A DNA stretch of 64,000 bases. Origin: Siphonodentalium dalli (Eukaryota > Mollusca > Scaphopoda > Gadilida > Siphonodentaliidae). The stretch covers positions 141,442,351-141,506,350 of the forward strand of contig CP136062.1 in assembly GCA_032622095.1 (NCBI GenBank), read 5' to 3'. A program made the position numbers and the translations under genes. Positions 55,828-64,000 of this stretch are shown here, piece after piece (positions within the stretch are counted from its first letter, which is position 1; each line of letters opens with the position of its first letter). The notes beneath the pieces were generated by a model, which saw nothing but the letters and a program-made list of their open reading frames with translations, was not told where the DNA came from and searched no databases.

Positions 55828-56887
55828 TATGCCGGTGGACCAGCATTGTGGAAAGGATCTCCACATAGTACAGGCTTTTTCTGCACTTTTTTTTAGAGTT
55901 ATGGCCCTTTACTGGACTTGTGTAAAATATTATGCTGTGGAAGTCTTTGTTATTGGATTTCATTGTCCTTTGGCATGGTGATAGCACAGGTCGGTGGGGG
56001 TAGGATATCCACATACCACTGGTTTCTTCCATTAATTTGTGCCCGAGTTACGGTCCTTGTTTGACTTGGAAATTTGTGATTTGAGGATTCGGGGGGTATA
56101 TAGTGCGGACCTTCATCCATCTGTCCTTCATAGATCAGATTTTGTCCGCACTTTTTTCCAGAGTTATGGCCCTTTGCCAGAGTTATGATCCGGGGTTAAG
56201 CTGAGAGAAATGCCCCACTATTACTTCCTTTTCTCTCTAGATATAGCCAATATTGAGCGTACAGTTGGGGACATTGGCCCACGCTTTGAGTTACCCTTGT
56301 TCATCTTTGTTTATCAGGAAATGTTGCCTTTTTGGTCCGTCTGATGTCTGTTCAGGCCATAACTTGAACAGTAATGCTCAGATCTCAATTGAAATTTAGT
56401 ATGGCTGTTCACCACTATGAGTACATTCAATGGCGTGTTCAATCATTTTGTTTAGGTTTTTGGTTCTATTGTTATTAATCTTTGTTTTTCTGAAAATGCT
56501 GATTTTTGGGTTCATCTGTCTGAGTATATCAGTCATAGGTTATAGGTATGCTCACATGAGGGGTTATGCACCAGATGACAGTCCATTTCTTGTTCTATTT
56601 AGAGGTTAATGTATCAAAATTTTATGACAGATTTGCACAGGGATGGGTCACTAGCTCAGTTTTGCTCATGATGACTAAGCTGAATATTCTAATTCATGGC
56701 GAAATGCCATGTCAGCGGGATCCTAAAATACAATGCAAGAAGGCATTAGCAGCAAATAAAGTTCACCAGTATTGATATTATTATATCTGCAGGAATTTAT
56801 CTTGATAATTCTTGTAGCCATAATGAGCTTAGGTCCCAATTAAATAAATGACTAATATGTCAAATGCTGGGTTATTTTTCATTCCAG
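55828..56887. other. Upstream region of SLC35C2 exon, repeat fragments
   Basis: Holds dispersed-repeat phrases ('agagttatggccctttac', 'gtccgtctgatgtctgttcaggccataactt') shared with 23780-25870 and 54390. No exon. A pyrimidine-rich acceptor TTTTTCATTCCAG at 56875-56887 ends it. Confidence 0.5.
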
Positions 56888-56893
56888 CATAGC

Positions 56894-57073
56894 ATGTCGA
56901 AAAAGAGTAGAAAGAAGATTGTTGATAATGTGATCAAGCCAAAAGCAAGTGAAGTTAGGAATTCACTATGCAGTGTGCAGTTTATAGTTCCAGCCCTGAG
57001 GACTGTGGGACTAGCTTTATTTTATTATGTCTTCTCAATTGGCCTGACATTCTACAACCAGAGATTTGTAAAG
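56894..57073 (+). CDS. SLC35C2: SLC35C2-like transporter, first coding exon
   Basis: Encodes 60 residues from ATG at 56894 to AAG|GTATGC, phase 0. The C-terminal half, TVGLALFYYVFSIGLTFYNQ (residues 37-56), is the first membrane helix of the SLC35 C family and closely parallels mammalian SLC35C2 (LLYYCFSIGITFYN-type). SLC35C2 is a ten-helix Golgi/ERGIC drug/metabolite-type transporter linked to GDP-fucose supply and Notch fucosylation. The N-terminal 30 residues are polar and basic (MSKKSRKKIVDNVIKPKASE) and longer than in mammals. The acceptor six bases before the ATG implies an upstream non-coding exon. Confidence 0.87.
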
Positions 57074-57384
57074 GTATGCTAAATTTACTAAGAAGTTGGT
57101 ACGATACCCGTGTGTCTATTTGTCAATATATTCTTTAATTCCATTAGGCCACAGTATTTAAATAAAAAGTGTATTAACGGTTAATTGGTATTGTCTCGAA
57201 AATATTCAATTCTCCGTATCCGTCCTTATGTCATACATACAGATTTATAGAGGCATGGACTCAGTATGAGTGTTCATTGCTTCAAATGTGCTTTCTTCAG
57301 TGAGCGTGAACAAATTCTCATTTCTTATCAAAATGGAAAATTGAGATGTGACTCAACTCAGATCAAGCTTGAAAATCGGGTGTC

Positions 57385-57485
57385 GATTTTTGCCCATGTC
57401 AGGTTTCGAACCTGTGCCAACCTCGTCTAGCCCAGACCGCGATGATCTTATTTACGACCTAACAACCTCGGCTACGCGGACACCC
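57385..57485 (-). mobile_element. tRNA-derived SINE head
   Basis: Read on the minus strand, an A-box-like TAGCCGAGGTTGTTAGG (about 57458-57474) is followed about 50 bases later by a B box GGTTCGAAACC (57402-57412) in a T-arm-like CAGGTTCGAAACCTG. The acceptor and anticodon stems do not pair well, so it is not a working tRNA gene but a SINE promoter unit. It lies in SLC35C2 intron 1, antisense to the gene. Confidence 0.7.
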
Positions 57486-57921
57486 TTAAAAAGGAAGTCC
57501 TTTCTGAAACTTGGGTAGATTGGTTATCATATACTTATGGATGAACAACCTGGAAACACTATTTTCCTTTCACCTTCAACGGCCATCTTGGTTGTTCCCT
57601 CCTTTTGCACCACACTATAGTCTGTTTCACCTTTGTCAATCTATAGACTGTTTCTATACTGTATATCTAATAATCACAATCTCACACTTTCACCAAGAGT
57701 TGGGAAGTGTATCAGTCTGAACATGGGTTTGAATATTGACACAGAATAAATCTATATGTACCATTATATTGGAACAGCACAATGCACTTCCTGCGAAATT
57801 GTATCTGTGATCATACATAGGTTACTGGCGTATATATATATATCAGATTTATGGAGGCTCGGACTCAGTATGAGTGTCCATTGCTTCAAATGTGCTTGTT
57901 TAGTGAGCAGGAATTATATAG
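57486..57921. other. SLC35C2 intron 1, repeat fragment
   Basis: A segment 'ctcggactcagtatgagtgt' and 'ccattgcttcaaatgtgctt' at about 57855-57900 is a second copy of about 57250-57300. This suggests a dispersed repeat, perhaps the body of the adjacent SINE. No exon. Confidence 0.45.
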
Positions 57922-58083
57922 AGAGTAATCAATTGGTTTCCGAGAATTACATTAAATAATTCACGAGAGGCGAGAGACGTCGGTAAGAAACGAGTGCACA
58001 TTAGCGCATGCGTTTCTTACCTAAACGTCTCTCATCTCGAGTGAATTATTTAATGTAATTCTCGAAACTAATTGATTATTCTA
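57922..58083. mobile_element. Foldback MITE (about 160 bp)
   Basis: Arms of about 70 bp mirror each other. The left includes TAATCAATTGGTTTC, GAGAATTACATTAAATAATT and GGTAAGAAACG. The right includes CGTTTCTTACC, AATTATTTAATGTAATTCTC and AACTAATTGATTA. The centre is near 58000 (GTGCACATTAGCGCATGC). No clear target duplication was found. Confidence 0.75.
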
Positions 58084-58263
58084 TTTATTTCACTTCTGCA
58101 TCAATTTGGTTCCCGAAATATGATTAAAACACACAAAATTAATGAATGAAAGTCGCGATGTGGAGAAAGATTAACCAACAAAATTTCAGTCAAGATCAGT
58201 AAGCGACGTAACGTCAATGACATAACGAGAAATGACATAATTCACTAGTGACATTACCATTTT

Positions 58264-61020
58264 TAGCTCAACTTTACTTTGTAAAGCTTGAGCTATTGCC
58301 ATGGCTTGGTGTGCGTGTGTGCGTGTATGCGTGATTCGTCAACAATTTCCTTTAGCACGGGCTACAGTTCGTACCTTTGGTCCGATTATTATGAAATTTG
58401 TCATGGATGTTGACATTGACATGTAGATGGGAACAAGTCATTTTGGGGTCATTTGGAAAAAAAACATGGCCGCCAGCGGCCATCTTGGATTTCAAAATTC
58501 AATCCATTAGCACGGGCTACAGGCCGTACTGTTTGTCTGATCATCATGAAAGTTGTCATGGATGTTAATATTGACATGTAGATGGGAAACGAGTAATTTT
58601 GGGGTCATTCGGCCCAAAAACATGGCCACCAGCAGCCATCTTGGATTTTACTCTTTGTATGACTAAATTCTTTAGCACGGGCTACAGGTCGTACTTTTAG
58701 TCTGATCATCATAAAATTTGTCAAGAATGTTAATAATGACATGTAGATGGGAACGAGTCATTTTGGGATCATTCGGCCCAAAAACATGGCCGCCAGCAGC
58801 CATCTTGGATTTTACTCTTTGTATGACTAAATCCTTTAGCACGGGCTACAGGTCGTACCTTTAGTCTGATCATCATAAAATTTGTCATGGCTGTTGAAAT
58901 TGGAATGTAGATGGGAATGAGTCATTTTGGGGTCATTCGACAAAAAACATGGCCGCCAGTGGCCATCTTGGATTTCAAAATTTAATCCATTAGCACGGGC
59001 CACAGGTCGTACTGTTCGTCTGATCATCATGAAATTTGTCATGGATGATAATATTGACATATAGATGGGAACGAGTAATTTTGGGGTGATTCGGCCAAAA
59101 AACATGGCCGCCAGCAGCCATCTTGGATTTTACTCTTTGTATAACTAAATTCTTTAGCACGGGCTGCAGGTCGTACCTTTGGTCTGATCATCATAAAATT
59201 TGTCAAGAATGTTAATAATGACATGTAGATGGGAACGAGTCATTTTGGGGTCATTCGGCCAAAAAACATGGCCGCCAGCAGCCATCTTGGATTTTACTCT
59301 TTGTATGACTAAATCCTTTAGCACGGGCTACAGGTCGTACCTTTAGTCTGATCATCATAAAATTTGTCATGGCTGTTGAAATTGGAATGTAGATGGGAAC
59401 GAGTCATTTTGGGGTCATTCGGACAAAAAACATGGTCGCCAGTGGCCATCTTTGATTTCAAAATTTAATCCATTAGCACGGGCCACAGGTCGTACTGTTC
59501 GTCTGATCATCATGAAATTTGTCATGGATGATAATATTGACATTTAGATGGGAACGAGTAATTTTGGGGTCATTCGTCCAAAAAACATGGCCGCCAGCAG
59601 CCATCTTGGATTTTACTCTTTGTATGACTAAATTCTTTAGCATGGGCTGCAGGTTGTATCTTTAGTCTGATCATCATAAAATTTGTCATGGATGTTAACA
59701 ATGACATGTAGATGGGGAACGAGTAATTTTGGGGTCATTCGGCCAAAAAACATGGTCGCCAGCAGCCATCTTGGATTTTACTCTTTGTATGACTAAATCC
59801 TTTAGCACGGGCTACAGGTCCTACTTTAGTCTGATCATCATAAAATTTGTGAAGAATGTTAATAATGACATGTAGATGGGAACTAGTCATTTTGGGGTCA
59901 TTCGGCCTAAAAACATGGTCGCCAGCAGCCATCTTGGATTTTACTCTTTGTATGACTAAATCCTTTAGCACGGGCTACAGGTCCTACTTTTAGTCTGATC
60001 ATCATAAAATTTGTCAAGAATGTTAATAATGACATGTAGATGGGAACGAGTCATTTTGGGGTCATTCGGCCAAAAAACATGGCCGCCAGCAGCTATCTTG
60101 TATTTTACTCTTTGTATGACTAAATCCTTTAGCACGGGCTACAGGGCGTACCTTTAGTCTGATCATCATAAAATTTGTCATGGCTGTTGAAATTGGAATG
60201 TAGATGGGAACGAGTCATTTTGGGGTCATTCGGACAAAAAACATGGCCGCCAGTGGCCATCTTGGATTTAAAAATTTAATCCATTAGCAGGGGCCACAGG
60301 TCGTACTGTACTGTTCGTCTGATCATCATGAAATTTGTCATGGATGATAATATTGACATATAGATGGGAACGAGTAATTTTGGGGTCATTCGGCCAAAAA
60401 ACATGGTTGCCAGCAGCCAACTTGGATTTTATTCTTTGTATGACTAAATCCTTTAGCACGGGCTACAGGTTGTACCTTTAGTCTGATCATCATAAAATTT
60501 GTCATGGCTGTTGAAATTGGAATGTAAATGGGAACGAGTGATTTTGGGGTCATTTTGGACAAAAAACATGGCCACCAGCGGCCATCTTGGATTTCAAAAT
60601 TTAATCCATTAGCACGGGCCACAGGTCATACTGTTCGTCTGATCATCATGAAATTTATCATGGATGTTAATATTGACATGTAGATGGGAACGAGTAATTT
60701 TGGGGTCATTTGGCCAAAAAACATGGCCGCCTGCAGCCATCTTGGATTTTACTCTTTGTATAACTAAATTCTTTAGCATGGGCTACAGGTCGTACCTTTA
60801 GTCTGATCGTCATAAATTTGTCATGGATGTTAACGATAACATGTAGATGGGAACGACTCATTTTGAGGTCATTCGGCCGAAAACATGGCCGCCAGCAGCC
60901 ATCTTGGATTTAACTTTTCTCTTCATGTCTATAAACTAGTATTAGACATTCAACTTTCCACATTCCTAATCGCTCCATTGACTGTAATACATTAAATTAT
61001 TCCCTTTCCAAGTTGAGCTA
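58264..61020. repeat. TAGCTCAAC element with about 16 tandem units
   Basis: Ends are TAGCTCAACTTTACTTTGT (left) and AAGTTGAGCTA (right). Between them are about 16 units spaced 155-166 bp, each with CATGGCCGCCAG, GCCATCTTGGATTT and TGACATGTAGATGGGAACGA. Two unit types alternate: one reads GGCCATCTTGGATTTCAAAA (near 58480, 58957, 59445, 60255 and 60580), the other CAGCCATCTTGGATTTTACT. The order suggests higher-order repetition. It is an expanded sister of the element at 50879-51857, lying in SLC35C2 intron 1. Many fortuitous minus-strand frames occur; none is a gene. Confidence 0.9.
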
Positions 61021-61684
61021 CAGTGTCATTGACACTTTCATTAATTAACGGCGTTTTCCATGTAAATCGCTCTTAGGAGTGTAATAAATATTATTATTAC
61101 ATCTTAATTTCCTCCATAAATGAATATTGGCTTAAAGTGACACAAAATAGCATTAAACAACATTGTAGACAATGGAACCACAAGATGTGGTACACAGCTA
61201 CCTGAAAATAGGACATTTATAATACAGTAAGTTGACTCCATGTGAACTCATTAGCATGTATCTGTTGGAAATAGTAAAAGTTCAATATTTCAACATGTAT
61301 GTTGTCAGTTACTGCATGAGTGTCTCCAAGAACTGTCCCTGGATGTGAACCGATACCGTGACAGAGCCTCACAAGTGCGACTTCAGCTAATCCACATCTG
61401 TACCCACATTTTTCTAAATGGCTTGGTGGATAGGATATTTAATATTTATAACTTTTTGGCAGAGGCCATTTTACATGTATTGATCCTCTTCAAACTTACC
61501 TATGAACATGATTAATTGTGGAGCCTTTGTAATATGTCACTTTGTGTTGTAGCTTAATTTATCATGACATCGCAGACATAATTTGCAATAATTTGCAATT
61601 GTTTGCTGTGTCATGACTATAAGATTTACACCAGGAAGTGGATCCAATAAATATTTTGAGTCTGTGTTTAGGCAGGCCTGCAAA
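61021..61684. other. SLC35C2 intron 1, nothing recognised
   Basis: No exon and no element ends apart from the shared flank CAGTGTCATTGACACTTTCA just after the array, which may belong to it. Confidence 0.35.
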
Positions 61685-61686
61685 TA

Positions 61687-62105
61687 GTGTGTCTGTCATT
61701 TGCAGAATGAGGTCGCCAGAGAGTGAATTTAGTGATGCTATCCTGCACAGTGGAGCATCACCAAATTCTCCCTCTGGCGGCGTTATTCTGCTTAGGCCTC
61801 ATTTTCTGGGAAGTATCTCTAGTCTCAAATTAACATTGTTTTTAGTAACTTTTTCCTTTCTGGGAAGTGTCTTTATCCCCTAATTTGCAGAAGATAAATA
61901 GCATAATCGAGGTGACTACTAGTAATGGGTGAACATCACCAACTTAAACTGGGGACTTCAATATGTTCCTAGGTCTCCCATATCAGTTGGGGCCTAAGCA
62001 GAATGAGGTTCCGAGAGGGTGAATTTAGTGATGCTAGCCTGCTGTGTGGGGTAGCATCACTAAATTCACCCTCAGAGAACCTCATTCTGCAAATGACAGA
62101 CACAC
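61687..62105. mobile_element. TA-flanked TIR element (419 bp)
   Basis: TA on both sides (61685-61686 and 62106-62107). Terminal inverted repeats begin GTGTGTCTGTCATTTGCAGA and run on through ATGAGGT. Two inner palindromes built from GTGAATTTAGTGATGCTA and its complement lie at about 61722-61780 and 62018-62080. The last bases of the window (63983-64000, TGTGTCTATCATTTGC) look like the start of another copy. Confidence 0.78.
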
Positions 62106-62257
62106 TATATTCAGGCTTGCTTTGAGGTCAGCTGGTCGGTAGTTAACTGCAAACTAAATGATGATTTTAAAAAATACACCTAATTTTCTTTTTTTTTCGA
62201 ATTAAATGTACATGTACTAATTTTTTCATTGAATCCTATGCACTGTTTCCATTTCAG

Positions 62258-62408
62258 CATTTCCATTATCCTCTGTCACTCACAATAAGCCATCTAGTTA
62301 TAAAATTCATAGTCGCTAGCACAGTACGATGGGTGATGGAATGGAAGTCAGGGGAGCCCAGAGTCATGCTAACTTGGGGTGCTTATGTGAAGCGTGTGGC
62401 GCCACCAG
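62258..62408 (+). CDS. SLC35C2: SLC35C2-like transporter, second coding exon
   Basis: Acceptor TTCCATTTCAG|CATT and donor CCACCAG|GTAACA; phase 0 in, 1 out. It encodes 50 residues beginning HFHYPLSLTISHLVIKFIVA and ending GAYVKRVAPP. In mammalian SLC35C2 the same position holds the FHFPLFMTMLH helix and the DYLRRVAPTA motif, so the assignment is good. The remaining exons are not found before 64000 and must lie to the right. Confidence 0.9.
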
Positions 62409-64000
62409 GTAACAGTACCTATATTTGTGATTGCACATTAAAACCGTCTGGTTGCCATTGCAAAACACACCATTTTCACATCATATATTATTTACAGTGT
62501 ACTCAAACTGATCAGATATAGTTTATTATTAGATGCACATTTTGCATAAATTCCAGTAAATTCAGGCAAAAATTACAAGACATTTTCAACAAAGAATTTC
62601 TCTGGATCTATCAGGCGAAAATTCTTGAATTTCACATATCATCTTCGTTGCATTTTGAGTCTGAACAATTATTAAGAGAAGACAAAAACAATGGGTTTGA
62701 ATACATTTGAGGGGTTGAACTTGAAAATACCATTTAGGCCCATTTAGGTACCAAGAACTACTAGAATAATTATAGTAATTTTACGCTACAATCCAATCAC
62801 CAAATAGCTTATTGTCTGAGCTCTATGAGAGGATGTTTCATTTGTGTCATAATGTTGAGTTGAATTTTTAATTGCATGATATATAACATCATACCCCCAT
62901 ATATTACAATGAAGAATAAATATAAGCCACAAATATTTTAGCCCAATAAAACACATGTTGGGATGCTAGCTGGGGGCAATCAACTGGACATAGGCCACAG
63001 TATATATTTAGATATTGTGGTCAGCTGGGGATTCGGCTATGGACCTATGACCTAAAACTCATCTCAACCCAATGTTTCATTGATCAACAGGCATGACATG
63101 AACATTCTTAAATATAAAAATTATTTATGGGTTGTTGTCTTTCTAAATGAAAATAATTATGAAATTTATTGAATGAAGAAAAATTTCCATCAAGTTGAAT
63201 GTTCTTGAATATTGCTTGTATCAAATTTCAAAAATAAATTTCTAATAAATTTTGAGAAATCCACTGTTGAGATATCAGGAAATTTTGGCAAAAGATGCGT
63301 CTAAGCCTTAATGTTCCAGTAATGAAATTGGGAAAATTTGCACCATTTTTAATGTTTATAATTGGAATATAGGAGTAAACATTGTCAATGTGAATATCTA
63401 TGTAATCAAATGGTATAAATGTAATGCATTTCTTACATGGAGATGTTTTATTCCTACTTGCGAGTAGAGCATAGGTATTTGACATTTTTCATAGCATATA
63501 GGGGAAGTCATATCATTTGTTCACAATCACAGAGATTTGCTTTGAAATAAGAATTTTAGGGTAAGAAATTTGGGGAAAATTAAAAACCATTGCCAATTGG
63601 CCCATATCCAGCCTCTTATGTTGTCAAACAAGAGAAAGAAAACCTGGATATGCACAGCTAAAATATATCTCAAAGTAATTATTCTCATAAAGCATATGTT
63701 GAAGATATCAACACACAACCTCATTCTTAAATATGCCAATACAAAAAATTGGCTGTTTGTGCTATTGGATTCAATATACGAAACTCAATATTTACATTTT
63801 TATCACAAGTTGTGGTTCGTATCATATTTTTCGTATCATATTTTTCAAGATATTTTTCGTATAAAACAATTGTGACACATTAGTCAAATATATCTTTAAC
63901 TAAATTCGCACCTCTTAATTGGAAAATAAATTCTGATATGATCAATCACGGATAACTCAGTCTAACTATCAAGCCTGGACACATTGTGTCTATCATTTGC
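62409..64000. other. SLC35C2 intron 2, nothing recognised
   Basis: AT-rich DNA with no exon that resembles the next part of the transporter (the conserved FLYVTVSLYTMTKSS-type region). The only repeat hint is a partial copy of the 61687-62105 element at the extreme right end. Confidence 0.4.

Noticed and set aside
57385-57485. Functional tRNA gene on the minus strand
   Set aside because: A and B boxes are present, but the acceptor stem and anticodon arm do not pair properly; it fits a SINE head better.
58836-60622. Several minus-strand frames with MTNFMMIR / ARAKGFSHTKSKIQDG repeats
   Set aside because: These are translations of the 160-bp tandem unit of the TAGCTCAAC element, repeated with each unit.
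61638-61883. 81-codon plus-strand frame near SLC35C2 exon 2
   Set aside because: It runs through the TA-flanked element at 61687-62105 and has no relation to the transporter.

Overview
The window is animal nuclear DNA. Genes are split into short exons with GT..AG introns, the sequence is AT-rich, and most of it is repeats. The repeat types (elements starting TTATACCCCCCGCAACGAAG, TAGCTCAACTTTACTTTG and TTAGCTCACCTGAG, each followed by runs of GTCCGTCCGTC) are ones I associate with molluscs, especially bivalves. A lophotrochozoan, probably bivalve, source is therefore my best inference; nothing here proves the species.

Three host genes are supported. (1) The first coding exon of a peroxisomal multifunctional enzyme type 2 gene (HSD17B4) lies on the minus strand at 3587-3973; the rest of the gene is left of the window. 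(2) A complete 11-exon protrudin gene (ZFYVE27) lies on the plus strand at 10557-31781. All splice phases agree and give 371 residues with membrane segments and a C-terminal FYVE-type zinc finger. (3) The first two coding exons of an SLC35C2-like nucleotide-sugar transporter lie on the plus strand at 56894-57073 and 62258-62408; the gene continues to the right. The three products act in different compartments (peroxisome, ER/endosome, Golgi), so no joint pathway is implied.

The rest is a dense record of transposition. Retroelements include a broken CR1-like LINE at 44.8-48.1 kb with a hydrolase-like ORF1, a reverse-transcriptase fragment and a LINE tail in ZFYVE27 intron 5, and a tRNA-derived SINE near 57.4 kb. 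DNA elements include TTAA-target MITEs, TA-target MITEs, and hAT-like elements, one with a perfect 8-bp target duplication.

The most interesting feature is a group of four elements (9119-9766, 23839-25716, 27012-27292, 40650-42757). They share TATGG..GCCAAA terminal inverted repeats, and three have exact 6-bp target-site duplications. Their interiors are arrays of short palindromes mostly centred on CTTAAG, and each element has its own homogenised palindrome. A second point of interest is a double-hairpin module shared by TTAA-flanked MITEs with different ends. A possible unrecognised coding region lies at 49829-50278.
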